64,000 nt of DNA from Azophilus sp963663395 (GCA_963663395.1 OY760226.1:4588001-4652000), one strand, 5' to 3'; positions 1-9,531 are shown, numbered from the stretch's first letter. The notes: a model not told the origin generated them from the letters alone. A program made the numbers and translations.

Positions 1-1245
1 AGCCTCTACGTGCGCCTCGACAAGCATCAGCGCGCCGCTGAACTCTACCGGCGGGCAATCCAACGGGAACCGGCCAATTCGAAGCAACACTTCAGCCTGG
101 CAGCGACGTATCGATTCATGGGACTGCTCAGCGAGGCAGAGCAGGCATGTGACGAGGCGCTCGAGTGCGATCCGACGGAATACGAAGCGTATCTGATCAG
201 ATCCGATCTGCGTAAACAGACCCGGGAACGGAATCATGTCCGGCAGATGGAGGCGGTTCTCGCGCAGGGGACGGGCAATTACATGGGCGAGGCGATGTTG
301 TGCCATGCGCTGGCCAAGGAATGTGAGGACCTGGGGCTTTTCGAAAGATCTTTCGGTTATCTGAGCCGGGGTGCCGCGGTCCGAAGAAAGCACCTGACCT
401 ACGATGTGAACAAGGATCTCGAGCTGATGAACCTCATCGTCACAAGGTTTGTCGATGAGCGGATCCATCGCGTCGGTTCGGAAGGCTTCCGCTCAACCGA
501 GCCGATCTTCATCGTCGGGATGCCCCGGACAGGCACGACTCTCATCGAGCGCATCATCGGCAGCCATTCAAAGGTCACCTCGGCCGGAGAACTGCCGAAC
601 TTCTCGCAAGTCATGGCGCAGATGGTGAACAGGCAGAGCGCGGGGAAAAAAGTCGCACAGACCGCAATGGTATCCGCCTCGCTGAAGCTCGACATGAGGA
701 AACTGGGCGAATCCTATATTGAGAGCACTCGCGGGATCACGGGCGATACACCGCATTTCATCGACAAGCTTCCCTTCAACTACCTGAATCTCGGTCTCAT
801 TTGCCTGGCGTTGCCGGATGCGAAGATCATCCACGTCACCCGCGATCCCATGGATACCTGCTATGCGGTGTACAAGACCCTGTTTCAGCGCGCTTACCCG
901 TTTTCCTACAGTCTCGAAGATCTGGGCAGTTACTTCATTGCCTATTGGAGGCTGATGGAGCATTGGAAAACCGTCTTTCCGGGCAGGATGCATGAAGTCG
1001 GTTACGAAACGCTGGTGAACGATCCGGAGCGGGAGAGCCGGCGCCTGGTCGCATACTGCGGGCTGGAATGGGAGGATCGACTGTCCCGATTTCACGAGCA
1101 TGATGCGCCTTCCATGACGGCAAGTGCGAGTCAGGTGAGGCAACCCGTATACCGGTCGTCGGTAGGCAAATGGCGCAACTACGAAAGGCAGCTTCGCCCG
1201 CTTTCCGACTTGCTGCGATCCGCAGGCATCGAGGTCCGACGATGA
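1..1245 (+). CDS. TPR-repeat sulfotransferase, 5' end outside window
   Basis: Predicted PAPS-dependent sulfotransferase of the kind that carries N-terminal tetratricopeptide repeats. The frame is open from base 1, and TPR-like helices (A-A-E-L-Y-R-R-A-I, then A-E-Q-A-C-D-E-A-L) are already under way, so the true start lies upstream. The 5'-phosphosulfate-binding loop PRTGTT is at residues 172-177 counted from base 10, and a conserved GELPNF element follows about 20 residues later. The stop overlaps the start of the next gene by 4 nt (ATGA), so it is probably co-translated with the BKACE gene. The acceptor substrate is unknown. Family call is firm, role inferred only. Confidence 0.85.
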   Translation, partial: SLYVRLDKHQRAAELYRRAIQREPANSKQHFSLAATYRFMGLLSEAEQACDEALECDPTEYEAYLIRSDLRKQTRERNHVRQMEAVLAQGTGNYMGEAMLCHALAKECEDLGLFERSFGYLSRGAAVRRKHLTYDVNKDLELMNLIVTRFVDERIHRVGSEGFRSTEPIFIVGMPRTGTTLIERIIGSHSKVTSAGELPNFSQVMAQMVNRQSAGKKVAQTAMVSASLKLDMRKLGESYIESTRGITGDTPHFIDKLPFNYLNLGLICLALPDAKIIHVTRDPMDTCYAVYKTLFQRAYPFSYSLEDLGSYFIAYWRLMEHWKTVFPGRMHEVGYETLVNDPERESRRLVAYCGLEWEDRLSRFHEHDAPSMTASASQVRQPVYRSSVGKWRNYERQLRPLSDLLRSAGIEVRR

Positions 1246-2147
1246 ACCCGGAGGTATTCATAACATGCGCACTGACGGGTTCGGGAGAAACGACCGACAA
1301 GAGCCCCCACGTTCCGATCACGCCAAAGGAGATTGCGAAAGATGCACTGGAAGCGGCGGATGCCGGTGCCGCGATTGTCCACATTCACGTCCGCGATCCG
1401 AATAGCGGTCAACCTTCGCGCGAAACGGCGCTTTACAAAGAGGTTGTCGAGCGGATACGGGAGTGCAACACCGAATTGATCCTCAACCTCACGGGCGGCA
1501 TGGGTGGCGACCTCTGGTTCGATCTGGGGGATGAGGTCAGGCTGTCGCCGAAGTGTGATTTCGTCGGGCCGCTCGAAAGAGTGCGACACATCATTGAACT
1601 CGGCGCCGATATCGGCACCCTCGATTGCGGCTCGCTCAATTTTGGCGAGATGGTGTATGCGACAACACCGAACATGCTGCGGGAAGAACTCAGGGCGTAT
1701 CGGGAGCATTCGGTGCGCCCGGAAATCGAAGTGTTCGAACTGGGCCACATCGAGATAGCGAAATTGCTGATCAGCGAAAACCTCTTCGAAGCCCCGCCAT
1801 TGTTTCAGCTTTGCCTCGGCGTCGTGCATGGGGCCCCTGCGACGCCGGACGTCATGAAGGCCATGCGCGATTCATTGCCGCTGCAAACAATATGGGCAGG
1901 ATTCGGAGTCGGGCCGATGCAGATTCCAATGGTTGCTCAAGCCGTGCTGCTGGGCGGACACGCAAGAGTAGGCCTCGAGGACAATCTGTATCTGGAGCGC
2001 GGCGTCCTGGCCACCAACGCAGGCCTGGTAGAGAAAGCGGTGGGCCTCGTCGAAACGCTCGGCAGCCGGGTTCTCGATGCCCGCGATACTCGTGAGCTTC
2101 TGCTCCTCAAAGGTTCCCCAGCATCGCCCACCCGCAAAACGATATGA
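1242..2147 (+). CDS. beta-keto acid cleavage enzyme (BKACE/DUF849), dehydrocarnitine-cleaving type
   Basis: A 301-residue TIM-barrel enzyme of the BKACE family, which condenses a 3-keto acid with acetyl-CoA to give acetoacetate and a new CoA ester. The metal-ligand pair HIH is at residues 47-49 inside HIHVRDP. Further family landmarks are the N-terminal FITCALTGSG, TLDCGSLNFG, FELGHIE and the VGLEDNLYL loop. The overall wording resembles the carnitine-pathway members that split 3-dehydrocarnitine into betainyl-CoA and acetoacetate. The carnitine-dehydrogenase-like gene two genes downstream supports this. The ATG at 1242 overlaps the upstream stop, and the gene's own TGA overlaps the next ATG. 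Family assignment is strong; the exact substrate is inferred. Confidence 0.9.
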   Translation: MNPEVFITCALTGSGETTDKSPHVPITPKEIAKDALEAADAGAAIVHIHVRDPNSGQPSRETALYKEVVERIRECNTELILNLTGGMGGDLWFDLGDEVRLSPKCDFVGPLERVRHIIELGADIGTLDCGSLNFGEMVYATTPNMLREELRAYREHSVRPEIEVFELGHIEIAKLLISENLFEAPPLFQLCLGVVHGAPATPDVMKAMRDSLPLQTIWAGFGVGPMQIPMVAQAVLLGGHARVGLEDNLYLERGVLATNAGLVEKAVGLVETLGSRVLDARDTRELLLLKGSPASPTRKTI

Positions 2148-3649
2148 AACTCCTGCTGGCGACCATGAAGCATGAGACGAACACCTTTTCTCCCGTGCCA
2201 ACGCCAATCGATCGCTTCCATGCGGACGGACGCCTGCTCGTGGGTGAAGATGCCATCGAATTCTACGCCGGTACCGGCACCGCGATCGGAGGCTGTATGG
2301 ACGTTGCCGCGGCGGCTGGTGCGCGCATTGACGTGCCGGTTGCCGCCGATGGCTGGCCCAGCGGGCCGGTCCAGGATGAGGCTTACGAGGAGTTGGCCGG
2401 TCGCATATGCGAGGCGGTGAGCCGTGGTGGGTTCGACGGAATCCTGCTGGACCTGCATGGAGCAATGGTCACCGAGACGCATGACGACGGTGAAGGTGAA
2501 CTGCTGCGAAGGATCAGGGAAATCGATGGCAATTCGCCGGTCGCGGTTTCTCTGGACATGCATGCGAATGTCTCTCCCGCAATGGTTTCGAGGGTCGACA
2601 TTCTTTCCGGATACCAGACCTATCCGCACCTGGACGAAAAAGAAACCGGTCTGCGCGCTGCCCGCATGCTGGTCGATTCAATACGGGGAAAGCGACGTCC
2701 CACGCTGGCCTGGGGAGCAATCCCAATGTTGCCCCACGTGATGGCGCAGAGCAGTTTCGATGAACCCAACAAGGCCTTGCAGTGCAAGTGCAGGCGGATT
2801 GCCGAACGGGGGGCGCTCGATGCGAGCCTGTTCACGGGATTTCCACACGCCGATACACCTTATGCCGGCCTGAGTGCCGTTGTCGTGACCGACGCAGATC
2901 AAGACCTGGCGACCGAACTGAGGAACGAATTGCTTCAGCAAGCCTGGTCCGAACGTTCGAACTTCGTCTTCGCAATCGAGCCGCTGGCGGCGTCCGTCTC
3001 CCGAGCGAAGGAGTTGGGTGCCAAGGCAGCTCTCGAAAAGCCGGTGTTCCTGCTCGATCACTATGACAATGCCGCATCCGGTGGATCCATGCGCCACGCG
3101 ACGGTGTTGCGGGAGATCGTCCGGCAAGGCCTTACCGATGTGGTTTTTTTCGCAATGCTCAGCCCGGACGCCGTCGCCGCGGCGCAACGGGCCGGGCTGA
3201 ACAAGCGCGTTTCGGTTCGGTTCCCGGAATCCGAGGTGGCAGGCGGCGGAAAGGAACCGTTCACGTTTGCGGGAATCGTAACCTGCCTGTCGGACGGACG
3301 CGCTCTGGCGCGCGACGACGAGCGTTCCGGACTACTGATCGAGATGGGCCCCAGCGCGGTCATCAGCTCCGGCACCGTTGACGTGGTGGTGGTGTCGATG
3401 CCGATGGAGCCCTACGACATTGCCTGTTTCAAGCCTTTCGGCATCGACCCGGCCGGCAAGCGGTTCGTTGCTCTCAAGAGCCGCGTGCACTGGCGCGCGG
3501 CATTTGAGTCAATGGCAGCCGAGTTCGTACCCTGTGCAGGGTCCGGCGCCTGCACGTCCGAATACAGCGAGCTGGAATTTCAGCAGGTAAGGCGTCCGAT
3601 CTTCCCATTGGACCCGGGAACCGGATTCGTAATCGAGTCCGTTACCTGA
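2144..3649 (+). CDS. M81 family metallopeptidase / MlrC-like protein
   Basis: A 501-residue protein of the MlrC (M81) family, named for the zinc hydrolase of the microcystin-degradation locus; most relatives have unknown amide substrates. Visible landmarks are HETNTF at 10-15, DLHGAM at 103-108, a DMHAN motif about 30 residues later and DHYDNAASGG near the middle. These are the conserved acidic/histidine metal positions of the family. The start is an ATGA overlap with the BKACE gene, so the two are translationally coupled. Within this operon it may open an amide or cyclic imide upstream of the dehydrogenase/BKACE steps; that role is inference. Confidence 0.87.
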   Translation: MKLLLATMKHETNTFSPVPTPIDRFHADGRLLVGEDAIEFYAGTGTAIGGCMDVAAAAGARIDVPVAADGWPSGPVQDEAYEELAGRICEAVSRGGFDGILLDLHGAMVTETHDDGEGELLRRIREIDGNSPVAVSLDMHANVSPAMVSRVDILSGYQTYPHLDEKETGLRAARMLVDSIRGKRRPTLAWGAIPMLPHVMAQSSFDEPNKALQCKCRRIAERGALDASLFTGFPHADTPYAGLSAVVVTDADQDLATELRNELLQQAWSERSNFVFAIEPLAASVSRAKELGAKAALEKPVFLLDHYDNAASGGSMRHATVLREIVRQGLTDVVFFAMLSPDAVAAAQRAGLNKRVSVRFPESEVAGGGKEPFTFAGIVTCLSDGRALARDDERSGLLIEMGPSAVISSGTVDVVVVSMPMEPYDIACFKPFGIDPAGKRFVALKSRVHWRAAFESMAAEFVPCAGSGACTSEYSELEFQQVRRPIFPLDPGTGFVIESVT

Positions 3650-3672
3650 TGTCCCGAGCATGTTGACCCACG

Positions 3673-4641
3673 ATGCCGATGACCGCACTGCGTGACCACG
3701 ATTCCTTGCGAACAGTGGCCGTAATCGGAGCGGGATTGATCGGCGCGGGGTGGACTACGCAGTACTTGCTGGAAGAACTTGAGGTCGTAGCCTGGGATCC
3801 GGCTCGAGGCTGGCAAGAAAGGCTTCGAAACTACGTTCGCAACGCACTGGCCAGACTGCAGCTGAAACCGGCGCGACAAGCGGCGCTGTTGAAGAACATT
3901 GCGTTTGCCGGGAGCTGTGAGGAAGCGGCATCGGGCGCTGATTTTGTGCAGGAGAGCGGGCCGGAAGATGCTGATATCAAGCGGTCGTTATTAGCTCGGG
4001 TATGTGCTGTGGCTCCCGCGGATGTCGTGATCGCGTCGTCGACCTCAGGGCTGCCCATGACCGATCTGCAAGCGCACTGCATCGCCCCTTCGCGACTGGC
4101 GGTCGGCCATCCCTTTCATCCCGTCTACCTGATGCCCCTCGTCGAAGTTGCGGGAGGCCGTCGCACGTCTGCCGAGGTCATCGATTGGCTTGCCGCGTTC
4201 TACCGGCGCATGGGAAAAGAAGCGATTGTCTGCCATTCGGAGAACATCGGGTTCATTGCGAACAGGCTTCAGGAGGCGCTTTTTCGTGAAGCCCTCCACA
4301 TGCTCGCGGCAGGCGAGGCAACCGTGGGCCAAATCGACAAAGCGGTTTGCTGCGGGCCCGGACTCCGCTGGGCATTCATGGGGCCATTCCTTACCTATCA
4401 CGCGGCCGGCGGTCGCGGTGGCATGCGCGCGTTCTTCCAGAATTTCGGCGCCACACTTGCGCAGCCCTACTCTCGTCTGAGTGCACCCGCACTGAACCGA
4501 AACCTGAAAGACAAAGTCATACGGGCATGCGATGAAGCCTATGGCCGATTGTCGACGGCGGAGATCGACGAGTGGCGCGACAGAAACCTGCAGGTTCTCA
4601 AAGCCGGACTTCAGCCAGATCCAGAGGCTCCCGAAGGGTGA
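3673..4641 (+). CDS. L-carnitine dehydrogenase-like 3-hydroxyacyl dehydrogenase
   Basis: A 322-residue NAD-dependent 3-hydroxyacyl-CoA-dehydrogenase-fold enzyme. The Rossmann motif GAGLIG is at 19-24, the catalytic histidine lies in GHPFHPVYL (145-153), and NRLQEALFREALHM marks the start of the C-terminal domain. The segment around GPGLRWAFMGPFLTYH and a downstream GGRGGM are hallmarks I associate with L-carnitine dehydrogenases rather than fatty-acid enzymes. Together with the BKACE gene it would oxidise a 3-hydroxy quaternary amine and pass the keto product on for cleavage. No betainyl-CoA thioesterase domain is fused and none was seen nearby. ATG at 3679 is an alternative start. Confidence 0.82.
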   Translation: MPMTALRDHDSLRTVAVIGAGLIGAGWTTQYLLEELEVVAWDPARGWQERLRNYVRNALARLQLKPARQAALLKNIAFAGSCEEAASGADFVQESGPEDADIKRSLLARVCAVAPADVVIASSTSGLPMTDLQAHCIAPSRLAVGHPFHPVYLMPLVEVAGGRRTSAEVIDWLAAFYRRMGKEAIVCHSENIGFIANRLQEALFREALHMLAAGEATVGQIDKAVCCGPGLRWAFMGPFLTYHAAGGRGGMRAFFQNFGATLAQPYSRLSAPALNRNLKDKVIRACDEAYGRLSTAEIDEWRDRNLQVLKAGLQPDPEAPEG

Positions 4642-4717
4642 ATGCGGATGGTGAAAGCCCCAGGTTCGTCGGGGTGATATTCGGCTTGAGCCGCCCGACA
4701 CAAGCGATCACGCGGGG

Positions 4718-6052
4718 ATGAACGGAATCTCGATCGGTCCTGATGCGCATTCGGATTCGAGCCGCAAATGGGGGCACGGCCTTTGGCTCTATTTCGTGCT
4801 GTTTGCGATTCCACTGGTCGGATACATACATCGGCTCGTCATCAACATACTGATCGATCCGATCGGTGTGGAATTCGGCCTCACCGACACGCAGGCCAGC
4901 CTGCTGCAGGGTCCGCCATTCGCTCTCGTCTATGGGCTTATGGTAATTCCCATGGGACTGCTGGCCGATCGTGGCAGTCGAGTCCTGCTGCTCGGCAGCG
5001 GCGCAATCCTCTGGAGCATGGGTACGCTGATGTGTGGGTTTGCTCCAACGTTTGCCTGGCTTTTCGCGGCAAGAATGCTGGTCGGGCTCGGCGAGGCAAC
5101 TCTGATGCCTGCTGCCGTGTCGCTGATTGGTGACAGTTTCCCGGAAAACCGTCGTGGGCTCGCGATAGGCATCTTCTTCATGGGGGTCAATGCGGGCTTC
5201 AGCTCAGCGTACGCCGTTGGCGGCATAGCGCTCGATCTCGCTCAAGCCGGGGCGCTCGCGGTAACTCCGTTTCTCGCGGAGATGTCTCCCTGGCGCCAGG
5301 TGTTCTTCGTGCTCGCCCTTCCCGGCTTCATTTTGCCGCTGCTTCTGGTTTCGATAGGCGAACCGGAACGGCGAACGGCGATTCAGCACTATCGGGTGAA
5401 CCGGTCGATGCGCCGGCTGTTTTCTTCTCAGCCACTGGCCACGGTTCTGGTTCTTCTGATACTCCAGGCAACGGCGATCGCGGTTGCGGACAACGGCATA
5501 TACGCGTGGCTGCCGCGCCTGCTGTCGCGCTTGTACGAACTCGGTTCGACAGAAATCGGCTTGATGCTCGGCGCAATCGTGGCAATTGCCGGTACCCTCG
5601 GAGGGCCGCTCGCCGGCAGATTGACCGACCATTGGGTAAAGCGGAAAGGGATGGCCGGGCCGCTGCTGGTCATTGCCGTTGCCATCGGCGCGGCGACCGT
5701 GGCTGCCCCGATGTTCGCGCTGGGTTCCGTCTGGCTGGTCTATGTGGCTACGGCGATCTGGGTGACTGCCGTAGTAGCGGCAAGCGCGACCACGTTTGCA
5801 TTCGTATCGATTGCGGTGCCCGACCGGCTACGAGGCCTGTCGTCGTCGCTGATCACCTCGGTAATGGCGCTTGTCGGGCTCGGTGCAGGGCCAACGACGA
5901 TTGCCGCGGCGCTGGAGGGGTTTGCCTTCGCACACGACAGGGTAGATGCGGCAATCGTCGTATCGGCTCTGCCACTGTGTTGCATAGCTCTGGTTCTGGT
6001 GGCCCTGATTTTGCGAAGGGTAAGGCAGTTGCCGGCACCGACTGAGCCGTGA
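4718..6052 (+). CDS. MFS transporter, Spinster-like
   Basis: A 444-residue inner-membrane protein with about 12 hydrophobic segments. The N-terminal half has the Spinster-type stretch L-T-D-T-Q-A-S-L-L-Q-G-P, then MGLLADRGSR (the MFS loop 2-3 motif) and RMLVGLGEA. The second half starts after the basic loop near residue 230 and includes GPLAGRLTDH. The likely role is uptake or export of a small organic acid or amine handled by the flanking enzymes. It lies 76 nt after the dehydrogenase gene and 39 nt before the M20 gene on the same strand, so it is probably co-transcribed. Substrate is not predictable from sequence. Confidence 0.85.
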   Translation: MNGISIGPDAHSDSSRKWGHGLWLYFVLFAIPLVGYIHRLVINILIDPIGVEFGLTDTQASLLQGPPFALVYGLMVIPMGLLADRGSRVLLLGSGAILWSMGTLMCGFAPTFAWLFAARMLVGLGEATLMPAAVSLIGDSFPENRRGLAIGIFFMGVNAGFSSAYAVGGIALDLAQAGALAVTPFLAEMSPWRQVFFVLALPGFILPLLLVSIGEPERRTAIQHYRVNRSMRRLFSSQPLATVLVLLILQATAIAVADNGIYAWLPRLLSRLYELGSTEIGLMLGAIVAIAGTLGGPLAGRLTDHWVKRKGMAGPLLVIAVAIGAATVAAPMFALGSVWLVYVATAIWVTAVVAASATTFAFVSIAVPDRLRGLSSSLITSVMALVGLGAGPTTIAAALEGFAFAHDRVDAAIVVSALPLCCIALVLVALILRRVRQLPAPTEP

Positions 6053-6091
6053 TGGGCGGCACTTCAGCAAGTCGAATTCAAGGAGTTTGAG

Positions 6092-7510
6092 ATGAGGGTA
6101 TCCGCGGTGTTCACTACAGGCCTCCGATTGGCCCTGGTCGCGGTAGCGATCATCGGGGCGCCGGCCTCGGCGGATGCAGACACGGCGGCGGATCTCGCGG
6201 CACACGAGGTGCTTGCCAGGGACATTCTCAAGGAACTGGTCGAGACAGATACGACCGACAGTACAGGCGATAACACGGTAGCCGCGCAGGCGATGCGGGG
6301 GAGATTGCTTGCGGCCGGATTTGCCGAGGATGACGTTGAAGTACTGGCTCCCGCACCGCGAAAAGGCAACCTGATCGCGCGCTACCGCGGGCAGAAACCC
6401 GGCCTCAAGCCACTTCTGTTGCTCGCGCATCTCGACGTCGTCGAGGCGGACGAGCAGATGTGGAGCCGAGAACCTTTCGCATTCGCTGAAGAGGACGGCT
6501 ATTTCTACGGTCGCGGTGTCTCGGACGACAAGGACGAAGCGGCAATACACGTAGCCAACCTGATACGGTTGCGGATGGCCGGGTACAAGCCTCGGCGGGA
6601 CATCGTCCTGGCTCTGACCGCCGATGAAGAAGGCGGCGGCTACAACGGTGTGCAATGGCTGCTTGGTTCGTATCCGGAACGGCTGAACGCCGAATACGTA
6701 CTGAGCGAGGGCGGCGGCGGGGTTCTGGTGGGCGGTGAGCGCCTCGCTAACGAGGTACAGTTGACGGAGAAGCTCTACCAGACGTTCGTGATCGAGACGA
6801 CGAGCCGAGGCGGTCATTCGTCCATGCCGACGGACGACAACGCAATCCACGCAGTTTCGGACTTGATACGGCGCCTTCGGGAGCACCGCTTTCCCGTTCG
6901 CCTGAACCCGGTGACGGAGGCTTTCTTCGCACGATCCAGGGAATTGCAGTCCGGGCAATTGAGAGAGGCCATGGACGGCATCCTTCGAATGCCGCCCGAT
7001 CAGGAATCGATCGACTTCCTGGCAGGAAACCCGTTCTACAACGCCATGATGCGGACAACCTGCACGCCAACGGTAATTCAAGGCGGGCATGCGGAAAACG
7101 CGCTGCCGCAAAGGGTGACCTTGACGGTGAATTGCCGGCTCGTGCCTGACGATTCACGTGATCGCATTGAACAGACAATTCGTTCACTCGTCGGGGATGA
7201 TGCGTCTGTTGATCGCGTTGCAGCCATCGACAGTCAGCCAAAGGCCACGATGCGAGACGATGTTCTCGAAGTCATCGAGCAGGTATCCCGTTCAATCTGG
7301 CCGACGGTGCCCGTCATCCCGATCATGGGGCCTGGTGGAACGGACGGACGGTTCCTGCGCGATCTCGACATACCGGTCTTTGGTGTAAACGGAATATTCA
7401 TCGACGTAGAGGACGACAGGGCTCACGCCAGCGACGAGCGAATAAGGGTCAATTCCTACTTCGAAGGGCTCGAGTTCATGTATCGTCTGACACGCAGGTT
7501 GTCAGAATAG
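6092..7510 (+). CDS. exported M20 family metallopeptidase (ArgE/DapE/CPG2-like)
   Basis: A 472-residue zinc-dependent amidohydrolase with a probable signal peptide (hydrophobic residues 11-24, A-S-A before the mature start near 29). Dinuclear zinc ligands are visible: HLD at 113-115, DDKDE at 145-149 and the catalytic/ligand EE at 179-180 in ADEEGGG. A late GPGGTDGRF matches the C-terminal ligand region. A lid domain interrupts the catalytic domain, with an R-G-G-H-S motif typical of the dimerisation domain. The ATG at 6092 is preceded by AAGGAG. It probably hydrolyses an N-acyl or peptide bond in the periplasm to feed the pathway. Confidence 0.88.
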   Translation: MRVSAVFTTGLRLALVAVAIIGAPASADADTAADLAAHEVLARDILKELVETDTTDSTGDNTVAAQAMRGRLLAAGFAEDDVEVLAPAPRKGNLIARYRGQKPGLKPLLLLAHLDVVEADEQMWSREPFAFAEEDGYFYGRGVSDDKDEAAIHVANLIRLRMAGYKPRRDIVLALTADEEGGGYNGVQWLLGSYPERLNAEYVLSEGGGGVLVGGERLANEVQLTEKLYQTFVIETTSRGGHSSMPTDDNAIHAVSDLIRRLREHRFPVRLNPVTEAFFARSRELQSGQLREAMDGILRMPPDQESIDFLAGNPFYNAMMRTTCTPTVIQGGHAENALPQRVTLTVNCRLVPDDSRDRIEQTIRSLVGDDASVDRVAAIDSQPKATMRDDVLEVIEQVSRSIWPTVPVIPIMGPGGTDGRFLRDLDIPVFGVNGIFIDVEDDRAHASDERIRVNSYFEGLEFMYRLTRRLSE

Positions 7511-7536
7511 GCCAGAGGGGCCACAGAGGGGCGGGA

Positions 7537-8124
7537 ATGCAAGCCACACCATCGTTGCTGGAAGCGAACGACAGCATCTTCATTGTTGTCGACGTCCAGG
7601 ACAAATTCCTGCAACGTCTGGACAGCGATGTTTCGGAACAAGTCGTCGAGAGAATATGCTGGCTTGCCAGGGTGGCGGATTGGCTGAGTATTCCAATCGT
7701 TGTTACCGCTGAAGAAATCGATGCGGTCGGCCCGACCAATGCCAGGATTCGGAGTTGTATTCCCGTGTCCAGCGAAGACCTCGACAAGGTCGTGTTCGGG
7801 TTGGCCGGCCAGGCCGATATCCTGAAACGGGTCAACGATACCGGCAGAAAAACCGCTGTTCTTGCCGGGCTGGAAACGGACGTATGCGTACTGCAGTCTG
7901 CGCTCGGGCTCTTGGGCGAGGGCTATCGGGTCGCAGTGGTTGCCGATGCCTGTGCTTCGCCTCAAAACGGGCATGAGCATGGGCTGGTGCGTCTGCGCGA
8001 TGCGGGAATCGCTCTCGTGAGCACCAAAGGGCTGTTTTTCGAATGGATACGTGATCTCGAGGTTTGCCACGACTTCTTCCGCAACAGCGGCATCGGCGTC
8101 CCCAAGGGTCTTTACATCGGCTGA
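7537..8124 (+). CDS. isochorismatase-family cysteine hydrolase
   Basis: A 195-residue Rossmann-like cysteine hydrolase. The catalytic triad is visible: Asp19 in VVDVQD, Lys84 in DKVVFG, and Cys117 in ETDVCVLQ. The family contains isochorismatases, nicotinamidases and N-carbamoyl/biuret hydrolases, and the sequence does not decide between them. An AGAGGGGCGGG purine stretch precedes the ATG. It is the last gene of the plus-strand run that starts before base 1, and converges with the sulfatase gene 32 nt away. A role in breaking an amide or carbamoyl intermediate fits the M81 and M20 neighbours. Confidence 0.86.
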   Translation: MQATPSLLEANDSIFIVVDVQDKFLQRLDSDVSEQVVERICWLARVADWLSIPIVVTAEEIDAVGPTNARIRSCIPVSSEDLDKVVFGLAGQADILKRVNDTGRKTAVLAGLETDVCVLQSALGLLGEGYRVAVVADACASPQNGHEHGLVRLRDAGIALVSTKGLFFEWIRDLEVCHDFFRNSGIGVPKGLYIG

Positions 8125-8156
8125 ACGAGGCTCGTGAAGAAGCGCATGTCCCCCCT

Positions 8157-9455
8157 TTATTTTGACGGGTCGGGTTCGATGACGGACGCTTCCCACTCGA
8201 TGAGTTCGCGGTGCAGACTGTCGGCGAGATGCTGCCGTTGATGATACAGATCTCTCGATTCGCCCGGGTCGGTTTCAAGATCGTATAGGTAAACGGTCGG
8301 CCTGCTGAACGATGCAAACCGGTGCACCAGCAGCTTCCAGTCGTCGCGACGAACGGCGGCCTGGCCGAAATCACCGAGCGTTATGCGCCAGAAGAAAGTC
8401 CGCTGTTCGTCGGGCGTCCGGTCGTGCACGAGATCACGGCCGTCGAGTTTCAGCGACTCTGATGCGGCACCAGCGGCGTTGAGAACGGTCGCCGCAATGT
8501 CCATGCCGATCGCAGGCCTGTGCAGACTCTCGCCTGCCGGGAGCTTGCCCGGCCACCGCATGATCAGCGGCACACGAATTCCCCCTTCGTTCAATGTGGC
8601 GAAACCGCCGGAAAACGGGGCGTTTCGCACCAGGTGGCGACCGTTGTGATCGTATGTGAACAGGACCAGCGTATGCTCGGCAAGGCCAAGGTCGTTGAGT
8701 GCGTCCAGCAACCTGCCGATACCGGCATCCATCGCCTCTACCATCGATACGTAGTCATCCCGGGAGGCCGTTCCCACATCGAAAGCGACGTCCCACCGGT
8801 CCGGTGGCAGATCCGGGCCCAGGTAAGGAGGCAGAGCCGTGTTATAGGCAACGTACAGGAAGAACGGATCATCGTGGTTGTCTTCCACGAATCGAATGCT
8901 CTCATCGGTCAGGATATCCGTCAGGTAACCGTCCCGCTCCACAATGCGCCGATTGTGCATGAGTGACTCTTCGCCGCTATCGTTGCGGTGCGTGTAGTAG
9001 TTGACGGACCAGTGGTGGTAGCCGAGAAACTCGTCGAAACCGCGCGCGAGAGGATCCGTTTCCTCGGACTGTCCGAGATGCCACTTGCCGAAGTACCCGT
9101 TCCTGTATCCCCGCTGTTTTAACAGTGAGGGCAATGTCGGGAGCCTTGCACTCAGACTGCTACCGTAACCGATGTTATCTTCGAATCCGATGCGCGCCGG
9201 ATACTTCCCCGTCAACATCGCCGCTCTCGACGGGCCGCATATCGGCGCCGCTGCGTAGTAATTCGTAAAGCGCGCACCCTGTGCCGCCAGCGTGTCCAGG
9301 GAAGGTGTCGCGATATCGGTTGCACCATACGCGCCGATATCACTCGCGCCCATGTGATCGGCAACAATCAGCACGACGTTCGGTGAATCGGCCGGCGCGT
9401 CAGCCAGACAGGACGCGCCGTAAAGGGCAACGAGCACAGCGACCAACGGTTTCAT
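8157..9455 (-). CDS. exported type I sulfatase
   Basis: A 432-residue alkaline-phosphatase-superfamily sulfatase with a signal peptide (hydrophobic residues 4-16). The sulfatase signature C-G-P-S-R starts at Cys73, which would have to be converted to formylglycine; no maturase gene is in the window. The metal-site motif that is usually Asp-Asp reads Asp33-His34 (VADHMG). The remaining landmarks are standard: GKYP after the signature, YFGKWHLG and the FTYDHNG region. Encoded convergently to the isochorismatase gene and upstream of nothing obvious. Substrate could be an aryl or carbohydrate sulfate. The D-to-H change is unusual but I would not call the enzyme dead from it. Confidence 0.9.
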   Translation of the reverse strand: MKPLVAVLVALYGASCLADAPADSPNVVLIVADHMGASDIGAYGATDIATPSLDTLAAQGARFTNYYAAAPICGPSRAAMLTGKYPARIGFEDNIGYGSSLSARLPTLPSLLKQRGYRNGYFGKWHLGQSEETDPLARGFDEFLGYHHWSVNYYTHRNDSGEESLMHNRRIVERDGYLTDILTDESIRFVEDNHDDPFFLYVAYNTALPPYLGPDLPPDRWDVAFDVGTASRDDYVSMVEAMDAGIGRLLDALNDLGLAEHTLVLFTYDHNGRHLVRNAPFSGGFATLNEGGIRVPLIMRWPGKLPAGESLHRPAIGMDIAATVLNAAGAASESLKLDGRDLVHDRTPDEQRTFFWRITLGDFGQAAVRRDDWKLLVHRFASFSRPTVYLYDLETDPGESRDLYHQRQHLADSLHRELIEWEASVIEPDPSK

Positions 9456-9531
9456 GTGGTCGGACCCGCACAGCGTTTTCGTTGCATTGGTTTTACTCAG
9501 TCGTGCATTGCAGACAACGGCTGGGATTTAC

